Part shown: piece after piece, positions 9,882 through 18,748 of the stretch
Numbering within the stretch: position 1 is the first letter of the stretch
Layout: each line of letters opens with the position of its first letter
Source: Pseudotamlana agarivorans
GTDB lineage: Bacteria; Bacteroidota; Bacteroidia; Flavobacteriales; Flavobacteriaceae
Assembly (NCBI RefSeq): GCF_018860245.1
Contig: NZ_JAHKPD010000008.1
Span: 67,821 to 131,820 of the forward strand
Reading direction: 5' to 3'
Length of the DNA stretch: 64,000 bases
The notes under the pieces: generated by a model
Database searches by the model: none
The model's input: only the letters and a program-made list of their open reading frames with translations
What the model was told of the DNA's origin: nothing
Position numbers and translations under genes: made by a program

Positions 9882-10748
9882 ATGTCTAAATTATTAGTGT
9901 TTATATTAATAATACTTCAATCTGTGTCTGCTTTTTCACAAAGCGCCCTTACACATGAGGTTTATTTTGAAACCGATAAATACGACGTTCCTAGTACCGA
10001 AGAGAACCGTTTACTACTTTTTATTTCCAATTTAAATGATACTGAAATAGCATCGATTTCCATCTACGGGTTTTGTGATGACCGTGGTGCCGATACGTAT
10101 AATTTAATCCTTTCACAACAACGTGCCAATGCGATAAAAAGCATTTTTTCTAACAATGAAATTAGCGAAAGTCTAATTACAAATGTAGATGGTAAAGGCA
10201 AAATTTTGCTTAGAATTGTTAAAGAAGAGGATATTTTAAAAATTCGAGGTTTAAACCGAAAAGTTGAAATTATAGTAGAACCTAAACGCCCTGAACCAAT
10301 TCCTGAACCAATAGCCGAAATTGAACCACCAATAATCGAAAAAGAAAAAACAACCGTTGAATTAATAAATGAAGGTAAAAAAGGAGATAAAATAGTATTC
10401 AATACCATTTTATTTAAAACTGGTGAGGTAGCAATGAACCCAGGATCTAAACAAACACTTGAAGAAATAGCCAATGCTTTAGTTAATAGAAAAGAAATCT
10501 ATTTTACCATTCAAGGCCATGTTTGTTGCACACAAAACTCACGTGATGCGGTAAATAGAAAAACTAAAAAACGTAATTTATCTGAAGCTAGAGCAGAATA
10601 TGTCTATAACTATTTTGCTAAAAAAGGCGTAAGTAAAAGACGCATGAGACATTTAGGTATGCGTAGAAAATTTCCTTTAGGTGGTGACCCTAAATTTGAC
10701 CGTCGTGTGGAAATTGTCATTACTTATGTTGACGATAATGTGAAATAA
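9882..10748 (+). CDS. OmpA-like protein with two OmpA-type domains
   Basis: A 288-residue exported protein with a signal peptide ending near SVSAFSQS. Two regions look like OmpA peptidoglycan-binding domains. The first, about residues 30-132, has IYGFCDDRGADTYN followed by LSQQRANAIKSIF. The second, about 175-285, has FTIQGHV, LSEARAEYVYNYF and a FDRRVEIVI ending. A proline/glutamate hinge (residues 134-155) joins them. A transmembrane barrel is lacking, so it is probably periplasmic and tethers the envelope. It is a single-gene unit with a TATATTTA-like box about 25 bp upstream. It converges on the minus-strand gene at 10761. Confidence 0.8.
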   Translation: MSKLLVFILIILQSVSAFSQSALTHEVYFETDKYDVPSTEENRLLLFISNLNDTEIASISIYGFCDDRGADTYNLILSQQRANAIKSIFSNNEISESLITNVDGKGKILLRIVKEEDILKIRGLNRKVEIIVEPKRPEPIPEPIAEIEPPIIEKEKTTVELINEGKKGDKIVFNTILFKTGEVAMNPGSKQTLEEIANALVNRKEIYFTIQGHVCCTQNSRDAVNRKTKKRNLSEARAEYVYNYFAKKGVSKRRMRHLGMRRKFPLGGDPKFDRRVEIVITYVDDNVK

Positions 10749-10760
10749 TCTTAACGACCT

Positions 10761-11639
10761 TTAATCTTCCTCCTGCATTAACTTTTCATTTATCATTTGT
10801 ATACCAGCCATATTTCTTTTTAAAACCTGTTCGACATCTTCGGTTTTTATATGTCCTAATACACCCCAGGGTCCGTCATATCCCAAATCTAACAAGTTTT
10901 TAATCATAGGGTACTCATAATTACCTTCACCAAGGGTTAAAATTTTAGGACCATCTTTACGTAAACCATTTAAATTCACACAAGTTAAATAAGGTTTTAT
11001 ATTTTTAAATACGTGTTTATAGTCGTCTAAATCTTCCTGAGCATGGTGGAAATTATACACAATTTTCAAATTAAAATCTGGTAATCTTTTTATAATTTCA
11101 ACTTGATTATCGGTATTGCCAAACCAACCACTGTGATTGTACAAAGCCAAATCAACACCTAAAGCATCAGTTTTTTCTTTTATAAATGTAATATAGTTTA
11201 TAGCACGATTTAAGGCATCTTCTTGACTCAAATTTTTAAAATAATTATCACTAAAACTCAACCAAATATCTGGTTTATTTTCAACAGCTTTAAGTTTTGC
11301 TAACAAGGCTTTGTTTAACGGACTTAACTTTCCTATGCTATCTCTTTTTGCATTTAACCATAGAAATATAGATTCAATATCCATATCATTTTCTTTAGCT
11401 AATGCAAATTCCTCTTGAATATAATCCAGATGTTCTTCACGCCAATTATAACCATATTTAGAAAACCCCATGGCTTTAAGCATGCTAATACGGTCTTGTG
11501 GTTGACGCTCTAAAGCATCAAAAGAAACCACACACCATGGGAAAATATCATTAATTTCAATCTGTTTTTTAGACTGGCCATTTGAATAACTAAAATTTAA
11601 GAATACTATTAAAAAACTGATTTTAAATAAATGATGCAT
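10761..11639 (-). CDS. exported TIM-barrel protein, sugar-phosphate isomerase/epimerase-like
   Basis: A 292-residue protein with a signal peptide (FLIVFLNFSYSNGQ) followed by a TIM-barrel of the xylose-isomerase-like AP endonuclease 2 superfamily. Recognisable features are SMLKAMGFSKYGYNW at the first strand, ALYNHSGWFGN, IVYNFHHAQ near residue 190 and CVNLNGLR. Members bind divalent metal through His/Glu/Asp at strand ends. The substrate is unknown, probably a carbohydrate in the periplasm. No neighbour shares an obvious pathway. It is transcribed in the same direction as the acetyltransferase and CDF genes upstream, with 50 bp or more between them. Confidence 0.65.
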   Translation of the reverse strand: MHHLFKISFLIVFLNFSYSNGQSKKQIEINDIFPWCVVSFDALERQPQDRISMLKAMGFSKYGYNWREEHLDYIQEEFALAKENDMDIESIFLWLNAKRDSIGKLSPLNKALLAKLKAVENKPDIWLSFSDNYFKNLSQEDALNRAINYITFIKEKTDALGVDLALYNHSGWFGNTDNQVEIIKRLPDFNLKIVYNFHHAQEDLDDYKHVFKNIKPYLTCVNLNGLRKDGPKILTLGEGNYEYPMIKNLLDLGYDGPWGVLGHIKTEDVEQVLKRNMAGIQMINEKLMQEED

Positions 11640-11690
11640 TGGTTATTTTTTATATTAAAAGATAAACTTAAAAAATAAATACTGAATATC

Positions 11691-12134
11691 TTATGATCTA
11701 AACATCGCAATATGTGGAATATCATCTTCCAAATAAGTATCGCCTACTTCTTTAAAACCTAAATTATTATAGAATTTTTTTAAATGATATTGGGCTGAAA
11801 TTTTAATCTTCGTTTCCTTAAAATGAATTCTAATAGCTTCAATAGACGTTTCCATAAGTTCATAACCGTATTTGTGTTCACGTTCATTTTTAGCCACCAC
11901 AACGCGCCCAATACTAGAAGCTTCAAAATAATATCCGGGTTCAAAAATTCGCGTATAAGCCACAAGTTTTTTCCCTTTATACCCTAAAACATGAAGGGCT
12001 TTATCGTCTTTACCATCAATATCTTGATACACACAGTCTTGTTCTACCACAAAAACTTCACTTCTTAATTTAAGCAGTTTATAGAGTTCTGTAGTGGTTA
12101 AATCTTCAAAAGTTTTGATTTTATATTTAAGCAT
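11691..12134 (-). CDS. GNAT acetyltransferase, ElaA-like
   Basis: A 147-residue N-acetyltransferase close to the ElaA subgroup, which is typically near 150 residues. Seen: FEDLTTTELYKLLKLRSEVFVVEQDCVYQDIDGKD-type N-terminus, ALHVLGY, IGRVVVAKNERE as the acetyl-CoA-binding loop, and the FYNNLGFKEVGDTYLEDDIPH C-terminus. The E. coli homologue has no firmly established substrate. It stands alone between two gaps on the minus strand. Confidence 0.85.
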   Translation of the reverse strand: MLKYKIKTFEDLTTTELYKLLKLRSEVFVVEQDCVYQDIDGKDDKALHVLGYKGKKLVAYTRIFEPGYYFEASSIGRVVVAKNEREHKYGYELMETSIEAIRIHFKETKIKISAQYHLKKFYNNLGFKEVGDTYLEDDIPHIAMFRS

Positions 12135-12267
12135 GGGGAGGTTTATTTGAGTTAAAATGTACGTAGTATGTCAGACAGAACGGTGTCGAGGTTGAGATTT
12201 TGATACGGAAAATAGTTATTTACTTTCTCTAAAAATGTATAAGTTTGAAATTATCGTATTTAAATCG

Positions 12268-12291
12268 TGAGATTCCTGCCTTCGCAGGAAT
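12268..12291. repeat. hairpin downstream of the CDF gene
   Basis: An ATTCCTGC/GCAGGAAT stem closes on a CTTC loop just past the stop of the minus-strand CDF gene. The string resembles a common flavobacterial intergenic palindrome. It may act as a terminator or 3' stabiliser, though no U-run is evident. Confidence 0.5.
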
Positions 12292-13209
12292 TTAATCTTG
12301 AACGATAACGTCTTTAGCATCATCGTAACTATATTCTGGCTGAATATTCACGTGATTGATATGGTATTTTTTAAAGACGTGTTGCTCGATATTCTGTAAA
12401 ATGGTATCAAATTCAGATAAGGTAATATCATGACTAAAATCGATATGGGCTTCTAGATGTACTTCATCTTCGTTTAATTGCCAAACGTGCACATGATGCA
12501 CATTTTTAACACTTTCAAAAGTATTAATTTCAGCTACAATTTTTTCTATAGGCACCGAATCTGGTGTAAAAAGCATGAGCACTTTGGTAGAGTTAATAAG
12601 TAAATCAAAACCCATCCAAATTAAATAAACGGCAATAGCTAAAGTAAGGACGCTATCTACCCAAAACAATTGAAAATACTTCATGAGAAGTCCGCCAACC
12701 AATACCGCCACACTAGCCATCATATCGGTAAGTAAGTGAATGTAGGCGCTTTTCATATTCATATTGCTTTTAGAATCCTTCTTAAGTAAAAGCACACTAA
12801 AACCATTACCTAAAATAGCCACTAAAGATAACCAGATGACTAATTCAGATGCTATTTCTTCAGGTTGTTGAAAACGTTTAACCGCTTCAATTATCAACAA
12901 AATAGCCACAACAATTAATGTGGCTGCGTTAATAAAAGCAGCTAATATTTCGGCACGTTTATAACCAAAAGTACGCTGGTAAGAGGCTCTTTTTCTAACC
13001 AGTTTAGTAGCTATATAACTAACAATAAGCGAAATAACATCGCTAAAATTATGTAAAGCATCACTAAGTAAGGCCAAACTACCAGATAGGAGTCCGCCAA
13101 TAACTTGTGCTACCGTAATAACAATATTTAAAAGTATGGATATAACGAGGTTCCGACCTTTTAAATCGGGATGATCATGAGTGTGATGATGCCCATGAGA
13201 ATGACTCAT
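12292..13209 (-). CDS. cation diffusion facilitator (Zn/Co/Cd efflux)
   Basis: A 305-residue CDF transporter, probably exporting zinc or a related divalent metal across the inner membrane in exchange for protons. The N-terminus is histidine-rich (SHSHGHHHTHDH), as in the ZitB/CzcD group. Six membrane helices follow, with the metal-site motifs D50/H53/D57 (SDALHNFSD) and HLLTDMMAS further along. The cytoplasmic C-terminal domain contains VKNVHHVHVWQLNEDEVHLEAHI. The gene begins immediately after the rpiB stop codon, so the two are probably co-transcribed. Metal specificity cannot be set from sequence. Confidence 0.92.
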   Translation of the reverse strand: MSHSHGHHHTHDHPDLKGRNLVISILLNIVITVAQVIGGLLSGSLALLSDALHNFSDVISLIVSYIATKLVRKRASYQRTFGYKRAEILAAFINAATLIVVAILLIIEAVKRFQQPEEIASELVIWLSLVAILGNGFSVLLLKKDSKSNMNMKSAYIHLLTDMMASVAVLVGGLLMKYFQLFWVDSVLTLAIAVYLIWMGFDLLINSTKVLMLFTPDSVPIEKIVAEINTFESVKNVHHVHVWQLNEDEVHLEAHIDFSHDITLSEFDTILQNIEQHVFKKYHINHVNIQPEYSYDDAKDVIVQD

Positions 13210-13644
13210 TTAGCAAGACACCGGAATTTTATCAATTCTTGTTTGGTGTCTTCCGCCTTCAAATTCGGTATTTAAAAAGACATCTACCATTTCTAAAGCT
13301 TGCGGAATAGCTGTAAACCTTGCCGGAATACATAATATGTTTGCGTTGTTATGACTTCTTATAAGGTGAACAATTTCTTTAGTCCAACATAAACCCGCAC
13401 GAATTTTTTGATGCTTGTTCGCGGCCATGGCTACACCATTGGCGCTTCCACAAATTAAAATACCAAAAGTAGAGGTGTTATTTTCAACATCGCTAGCTAC
13501 GGGGTGTACAAAATCGGCATAATCTACACTATCATGAGCATCGGTACCATGGTTATTTACGGTATATCCTTTAGATTCAAGGAGTTCCTTTATTGCAAAT
13601 TTATACTCTGTTCCTGCGTGGTCGTTACCTATTGAGATTGTCAT
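13210..13644 (-). CDS. rpiB: RpiB ribose-5-phosphate isomerase B
   Basis: RpiB interconverts ribose-5-phosphate and ribulose-5-phosphate in the pentose phosphate pathway. The 144-residue protein has GNDHAG at residues 6-11, the active-site Cys65 in GILICGSANGVAMAANK, the NILCIPAR strand and the terminal GGRHQTRIDKI arginine-rich segment. All are standard for RpiB. It heads a minus-strand pair with the CDF gene and fires away from the 750-bp noncoding region that may be the replication origin. Confidence 0.95.
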   Translation of the reverse strand: MTISIGNDHAGTEYKFAIKELLESKGYTVNNHGTDAHDSVDYADFVHPVASDVENNTSTFGILICGSANGVAMAANKHQKIRAGLCWTKEIVHLIRSHNNANILCIPARFTAIPQALEMVDVFLNTEFEGGRHQTRIDKIPVSC

Positions 13645-14394
13645 GTTTATATCTTATATTGTATTGTTGTACAAAGGTAGTAATTATAAACCATGTGTAT
13701 TAAAATGTGGATGAGTTGTTAATAACTGTTTATTACTTTCTAAAAGAAAAATATTGAATATCCATTTATTTTTCCAATCAAAAACCGGAACTTAAAAAGC
13801 AAATTTTTAATTCATTTTTTTTAGCGATGTTATCAGCCTAAAAATTGTTCACTATGAACACAAAATTAAAAAAACTTATGAATAAACTCGTCTGGGTTTT
13901 GGTTGTTAACAACTGTGAATATAAAAATGAAAAAGACTTAAAATTAGACAATTAATCGAAATATCATTGTTAAGAACCTATTAACAAACCGTAAACTTAA
14001 TACCATCAAAATAAAACTTAAAAAAGTTATACCAGTTATTAACACCCTATAATAACCACCATTGTTTTTTTAAATTTTAAAAGAAAAATAATAATATATA
14101 TATAAGTGTGGATAACTCTAAATTTTGAGTATTGTTAAGAGAAAGGAAGTTGTCGTTAGTTTTTGAATTACGATTTAAAAAATTGACTTTGATATAAATT
14201 AAACTTAAGGAAATATTCGTTTAATTTTAAAAACGTAGCTTTGTTGGAAATATATAGCAATTCTTCTCCTAATTAGTGCTATTTTAACAACATAAATTCT
14301 TTCTGTTACATCGGAATGAATTTATAACTGAAATAATAGATTCCTCTTGTCCCGATGACTATCGAGATCTCAAAGGAATAAATTACAATATTAA
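13645..14394. other. candidate chromosomal replication origin (oriC)
   Basis: A 750-bp gene-free, AT-rich stretch between divergent rpiB and rnr. It holds a perfect DnaA box (TGTGGATAA, 14107-14115) immediately after an AT-only tract (about 14089-14105), a near-match TGTGGATGA at 13706-13714, and many related words: GTTGTTAATAAC (13715-13726), the palindrome GTTGTTAACAAC (13902-13913), and GTTATTAACAC (14035-14045). Two parS-like sites lie 18-20 kb away. Small hand-counted samples show C exceeding G on the + strand to the left and near-parity or G excess to the right. This is inference; dnaA itself is not in the window. Confidence 0.55.
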
Positions 14395-16593
14395 ATGACT
14401 AGAAAAAGAAAAGGAAAATCCAAGAATAAAGGGATTTCCAACCTATCAAATACGATCTTAAGTATTTTAAAAAAAGAAAGAAACCAGTCTTTCAACTACA
14501 AGCAAATCGCCGCTAAACTTGGCGTAAACGATGCCAGTAGTAGAAATCAAATCATAAAAAAATTACGCGATTTACAAGGCAAACAAGAAATTGAAGAAGT
14601 AGAACGTGGTAAATTTAAAGCCGTTATTAACTCAGAATACCATACCGGTAGGCTCGATTTAGCCGCTAAAGGCAATGGTTATATTATTTGTGACGATTTT
14701 GAAGATGATGTGTTTATTGCTTCAAATAATATTAATAAAGCTTTACATGATGACGAAGTAGAATTCTATGTGTACAAACGTAGAAGACGCGGCAAGTTAG
14801 AAGGTGAAATTACAAATATTATTAAACGCTCAAAATTGGAGTATGTTGGGGTGATTCAATTGCATGAAAAATATGCTTTTGTAATTGCAGATAGTAATAA
14901 AATGTACAAAGATATTTTTATTCCTATCAATAAAACCTTTAAAGCTGAAGACGGTGATAAAGTTTTAGTAAAATTAGAAGATTGGCCTGAAAAAGCCGAT
15001 TCACCTTACGGAAAAGTGGTGCAAGTACTAGGGAAACCAGGCGAGCATAACACCGAAATTCACGCGATTTTAGCTGAATATGGTTTACCTCATGAATTTC
15101 CTTATGAAGTAGAACAGTTTGCAAATCAGTTAGATACTTCCATTACTGAAGAAGAAATAACCAAACGTCGCGACATGCGAAAGGATTTAACCTTTACCAT
15201 TGATCCTAAAGATGCTAAAGATTTTGATGATGCTTTATCTTTTGAAGTTTTAGATAATGGCTTATACGAAATTGGTATTCACATTGCAGATGTTTCGCAT
15301 TATTTACAAGAAGGTACGGTTTTAGACGATGAAGCTTACGAGCGTGCCACTTCGGTGTATCTTGTAGATCGTGTGGTGCCTATGCTACCAGAAGTACTCT
15401 CTAATAAGGCCTGTTCTTTACGTCCGCATGAAGAGAAATATACCTTTTCGGCGGTGTTTCAAATGAATGATAAAGCTGAAATTAAAAATCAATGGTTTGG
15501 TAGAACGGTAACTTACAGTGATGCCCGTTATGCTTACGAAGAAGCACAAGCCGTTTTAGAATCGAAAACCAACAACATTCCTGCTGAAGTCTCTTTAACA
15601 GGAGAAGCTTATAAAACCGATCAGAAATTAGCCGATGCCATTCTTAAAATGGATGAATTAGCTAAAATCATGCGTGGTAAACGAATGCAATCTGGAGCGC
15701 TTTCTTTTGATAAAGTAGAAGTAAAATTCAATTTAGATGAAGAAGCAAACCCCGTTGGTGTGTTTTTTAAAACAAGTAAGGATGCGAATAAATTGATTGA
15801 AGAGTTTATGCTTTTAGCAAACCGTAAAGTGTCGGAATTTGTTGGAAAACAAGACCCTAAAAAGACTTTTGTTTATCGTGTTCACGATGAGCCAGACGAT
15901 AGTAAACTTGCTAATTTACAAGGCATTGTTTCAAAATTTGGTTATAAACTTAATTTTAAAGATCGTAAAACAACCGCCACTTCTTTGAATCATTTATTGC
16001 AGGAAGTAAACGGTAAAAAGGAGCAAAATTTAGTCGATACTTTAACGATAAGAAGTATGAGTAAAGCCGAATATACCACCCATAATATTGGGCACTACGG
16101 TTTGGCTTTTGATTATTACAGTCACTTTACTTCACCCATTCGTCGTTATCCAGATGTGATGGCGCATCGTTTATTACAACATTATTTAGATGGCGGAAAA
16201 TCGGCTAATGAAGACGTTTACGAAGAAAAATGTAACCATTCCAGTAACATGGAAGGTTTGGCTACACGTGCTGAAAGAGATTCTATAAAGTACATGCAAA
16301 TCCGATTTATGGAAGACCATAAAAACGAAAATTTTGTTGGGGTGATTTCAGGAGTAACCGACTGGGGTATTTATGTTGAAATCATTTCAAATAAATGTGA
16401 AGGTATGGTAAGTGTGCGTGATATGACCGACGATCATTATGCTTTCGATCAAGATCAATTTGCTATGGTTGGAAGAAATACAGGTATGACCTATCAGCTT
16501 GGTGATGAAGTTGTTGTTAAAGTTAAAAATACCGATTTAGTTAAGAAACACCTTGATTTTAACTTGTTAGGAAAGCCAGAACAAGAAAATTAA
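14395..16593 (+). CDS. rnr: RNase R (VacB family exoribonuclease)
   Basis: A 732-residue 3'-to-5' exoribonuclease that degrades structured RNA. It has a lysine-rich N-terminus followed by a winged-helix segment (about residues 15-75) and cold-shock-like OB domains (about 80-220). The RNB catalytic domain from about 265 has DPKDAKDFDDA (residues 270-280), whose aspartates bind Mg. TSPIRRYPD lies near the end of the RNB domain, and an S1 domain (about 645-725) ends the protein. Length and order are normal for RNase R. The ATG follows the candidate origin region. A hairpin-like repeat (14341-14380) precedes it. Confidence 0.95.
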   Translation: MTRKRKGKSKNKGISNLSNTILSILKKERNQSFNYKQIAAKLGVNDASSRNQIIKKLRDLQGKQEIEEVERGKFKAVINSEYHTGRLDLAAKGNGYIICDDFEDDVFIASNNINKALHDDEVEFYVYKRRRRGKLEGEITNIIKRSKLEYVGVIQLHEKYAFVIADSNKMYKDIFIPINKTFKAEDGDKVLVKLEDWPEKADSPYGKVVQVLGKPGEHNTEIHAILAEYGLPHEFPYEVEQFANQLDTSITEEEITKRRDMRKDLTFTIDPKDAKDFDDALSFEVLDNGLYEIGIHIADVSHYLQEGTVLDDEAYERATSVYLVDRVVPMLPEVLSNKACSLRPHEEKYTFSAVFQMNDKAEIKNQWFGRTVTYSDARYAYEEAQAVLESKTNNIPAEVSLTGEAYKTDQKLADAILKMDELAKIMRGKRMQSGALSFDKVEVKFNLDEEANPVGVFFKTSKDANKLIEEFMLLANRKVSEFVGKQDPKKTFVYRVHDEPDDSKLANLQGIVSKFGYKLNFKDRKTTATSLNHLLQEVNGKKEQNLVDTLTIRSMSKAEYTTHNIGHYGLAFDYYSHFTSPIRRYPDVMAHRLLQHYLDGGKSANEDVYEEKCNHSSNMEGLATRAERDSIKYMQIRFMEDHKNENFVGVISGVTDWGIYVEIISNKCEGMVSVRDMTDDHYAFDQDQFAMVGRNTGMTYQLGDEVVVKVKNTDLVKKHLDFNLLGKPEQEN

Positions 16594-16632
16594 AATTATC
16601 ACAAAGTAAATTTAGGGTGGTATAATTATTGA

Positions 16633-16640
16633 TAATTTTG
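16633..16640 (+). promoter_or_regulatory. -7 promoter box for the GIN-domain gene
   Basis: TAATTTTG matches TAnnTTTG exactly, 27 bp before the ATG at 16667. It overlaps a GTG at 16640 that would otherwise extend the gene, so it supports the later start. Confidence 0.5.
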
Positions 16641-16666
16641 TGCCTATAACTAAAACAAACAAACAT

Positions 16667-17344
16667 ATGAAACGCCTATTTTTCATTTTAACATTAATAA
16701 TTTCTGGAAGTATTTTTGCACAAGAAACTGTAGAAAAAACCGTTGGAGAATTTACAGAACTAAAAGTTTACGATTTAATTCAATTAGAACTTGTAAAATC
16801 GGAAGAAAATAAAATAGTTATCAAAGGTAAAAATACTGGACAGGTTACTGTTAACAATAAAAACGGAAAGCTAAAAGTAAAAATGAACATTGAAAAACTA
16901 TTCAATGGAATAGATACTAAGGTGATCTTATATTATAAACATATTGATGTGATTGATGTTAATGAAGGTGCTCAAATTACCTCTGATGATGTTATCGAAC
17001 AATTTGAAATTGATTTAAGAGCCCAAGAAGGCGGTACGATTAGTGTACCAGTTAATGTAAAACACACATTAGTTAAAGCCGTTACAGGCGGTATAATTAC
17101 GGTTACAGGCACTTCTAAGGATCAAAAAGTAGATATTTATACTGGAGGTATTTTTAAAGGAGAAGCATTAATTACTGAAGACACCGATGTTTCTATAAAA
17201 GCAGCTGGTGAAGCTCATGTTAATGCTACCCAAGAAGTGAATGCTAAAATTAGAGCTGGAGGAAATGTTTATATCTACGGAAAACCTGAAGTTATTAATG
17301 AAAATACGGCTTTAGGTGGTAGTGTAAAGCGTATGGATCAATAA
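16667..17344 (+). CDS. exported GIN-domain (DUF2807) protein
   Basis: A 225-residue protein with a signal peptide (FFILTLIISGSIFAQ) followed by a beta-rich DUF2807/GIN domain. The repetitive short beta-strand pattern is seen through residues 30-210, including VDVNEGAQITSDDV, a run of TGGIITVTGTS, and IRAGGNVYIYGKPE near the end. Such proteins are widespread in Bacteroidetes and presumed to be envelope or surface located; a molecular function is not established. The ATG at 16667 is preferred over GTG 16640 because of the promoter box. A hairpin at about 17369-17395 follows it. Confidence 0.82.
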   Translation: MKRLFFILTLIISGSIFAQETVEKTVGEFTELKVYDLIQLELVKSEENKIVIKGKNTGQVTVNNKNGKLKVKMNIEKLFNGIDTKVILYYKHIDVIDVNEGAQITSDDVIEQFEIDLRAQEGGTISVPVNVKHTLVKAVTGGIITVTGTSKDQKVDIYTGGIFKGEALITEDTDVSIKAAGEAHVNATQEVNAKIRAGGNVYIYGKPEVINENTALGGSVKRMDQ

Positions 17345-17368
17345 GGATTACATATATTTTGAAACAAA

Positions 17369-17395
17369 AACCGTCCGAATTGGATGGTTTTTTGC
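17369..17395 (+). terminator. terminator after the GIN-domain gene
   Basis: The stem ACCGTCC/GGATGGT around GAATT is followed by TTTTTT. It lies inside a longer open frame, which argues that the LysE gene starts later. Confidence 0.7.
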
Positions 17396-17463
17396 TTTTA
17401 TGGTGTTTTCATTTTCCTATTGCTTTAAATATTTCTTTACTTTGTATAAAGCGACACCGTTTT

Positions 17464-18180
17464 ATGTTTGATGATATTTTAACAGCCATTCCTTTTGGGA
17501 TTATACTTGCCTTTACCATTGGTCCCGTTTTTTTTGTGTTACTAGAAACTAGTGCTACAAAAGGCTTTAGAGCAGCTATAATATTTGATTTAGGAGTGAT
17601 TCTTGCCGATATTATCTTTATTTTAATCGCTTTTTATAGTACTAATAATTTAAGAGGAAAAATAGGAAACGATCCCAGTTTTTTAATTTTTGGTGGTGTT
17701 TTACTCATCGTTTACGGTATTATTTCCTTTATAAAAACATCAAAATCTTTTAGAACCATTGTTAAAGAATATTACAAAGTTGAAATTCAAAAAGACTACG
17801 GAAAGTTATTTATTAAAGGTTTTTTACTCAATTTTATAAATATTGGTGTGCTTTTAGGTTGGTTGGGTTTTATCGTTTTGGGTGATTCCTTAACCACTTC
17901 AGAACATGGTGGTGCTATTTTTATAGCTTCCATGTTGGGCGCCTATTTTATTAGTGATCTTATTAAAATTGTCATCGCTAAGCGTTTAAAAGCCAAACTA
18001 ACACCACGCCTTATTTTTAAAACAAAAAAAGTAATTGCTGTTGTCATTTTTGCTTTCGGAATTTTGTTACTAATTCAAGGGTTATTTCCTAAAGCGTATG
18101 AGCGAAACAAGGAGAAACTAGAGCAGCAGATTTCCTATCCCCTCGAGAGGGCCATAGGGGTGTCCGCACAGAACTCTTAA
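17464..18180 (+). CDS. LysE family exporter
   Basis: A roughly 238-residue inner-membrane protein of the LysE/RhtB type, which exports amino acids or related small solutes. The N-terminal block PFGIILAFTIGPVFFVLLETSATKGFRAA is the family hallmark, and five to six membrane helices are visible. The frame is open to a TTG at 17359, but that part contains the previous gene's terminator and a TTG/TACTTTG promoter-like pair (17420-17444). ATG 17464 is therefore chosen. The last 15 residues (from about SYPLERAIG) are encoded by repeat-like DNA with CCCCTCGAGAGGG, suggesting the original stop was lost and the protein runs into an intergenic repeat. Confidence 0.85.
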   Translation: MFDDILTAIPFGIILAFTIGPVFFVLLETSATKGFRAAIIFDLGVILADIIFILIAFYSTNNLRGKIGNDPSFLIFGGVLLIVYGIISFIKTSKSFRTIVKEYYKVEIQKDYGKLFIKGFLLNFINIGVLLGWLGFIVLGDSLTTSEHGGAIFIASMLGAYFISDLIKIVIAKRLKAKLTPRLIFKTKKVIAVVIFAFGILLLIQGLFPKAYERNKEKLEQQISYPLERAIGVSAQNS

Positions 18181-18197
18181 AAACCTCCCATAAAACA

Positions 18198-18233
18198 AAA
18201 AAAGCTTCCAGAATAAACTGAAAGCTTTTTTTT
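18198..18233. terminator. bidirectional terminator between the LysE gene and tRNA-Cys
   Basis: AAAAAGCTT and AAGCTTTTT arms flank a loop with an internal CAG/CTG pairing, with A-run and T-run on the outer sides. It could terminate the plus-strand exporter gene and the minus-strand tRNA. Confidence 0.75.
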
Positions 18234-18234
18234 G

Positions 18235-18305
18235 AGGCGTCGAGCGGATTCGAACCGCTGTACAAGGTTTTGCAGACCTCTGCCTAGCCACTCGGCCACG
18301 ACGCC
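18235..18305 (-). tRNA. tRNA-Cys (GCA)
   Basis: Read on the minus strand, a 71-nt cloverleaf is seen with acceptor GGCGTCG/CGACGCC, T-arm GGTTCGAATCC and anticodon loop CTGCAAA giving GCA. The discriminator base is U, typical for bacterial tRNA-Cys. CCA is not encoded. A terminator hairpin lies immediately downstream. Confidence 0.95.
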
Positions 18306-18382
18306 ATTTCTATGTGCAATTTCAATGGTTTTTGAAATCTGCTGCAAATGTATAAAAAATTGTGACTTTTCTATATATAAAA

Positions 18383-18745
18383 TTACTTTTTACGCTTTTT
18401 GTTCATTTTTATAGTCACTTTTTCAACATCACCACCAATAGGCGGGTTTAATTTACTTACCCAAACGGTTGCTTTTTTAATCGATTTATTTTCCTTAAAA
18501 ATGCGGTTTAATATGCGTTTAGCTACCGTTTCCAAAAGTTGTGAAGGGACCTTCATTTCCTCTTTTATAATGCGGTTTAGAAATACGTAATCAACAGTAT
18601 CACTAAGTTTATCGGTTTTTGCAGACTTTTGTAAATTCGCTTCAACCTTTAAATTAACAGAATAATCGCTACCTATTTTTGTTTCTTCTTTTAGACAGCC
18701 GTGGTTGGCAAAAATCCTAATATTCTCAACAGTTATAATTCCCAT
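18383..18745 (-). CDS. folB: FolB dihydroneopterin aldolase
   Basis: FolB cleaves dihydroneopterin in folate synthesis, releasing glycolaldehyde. The 120-residue protein has the expected start GIITVENIRIFANHGCLKEE, the SDTVDYVFLNRII segment, LLETVAKRI and KLNPPIGGDVEKVTI at the end. All are family signatures. It is followed 3 bp later, on the same strand upstream, by the zinc-ribbon gene, so the two may be one transcript. Confidence 0.92.
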   Translation of the reverse strand: MGIITVENIRIFANHGCLKEETKIGSDYSVNLKVEANLQKSAKTDKLSDTVDYVFLNRIIKEEMKVPSQLLETVAKRILNRIFKENKSIKKATVWVSKLNPPIGGDVEKVTIKMNKKRKK

Positions 18746-18748
18746 GTG

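Noticed and set aside
10064-10474. 136-residue minus-strand reading frame opposite the OmpA-like gene
   Set aside because: It is a shadow of the OmpA-like coding strand, with Ser/Leu-rich translation and no family features or start context.
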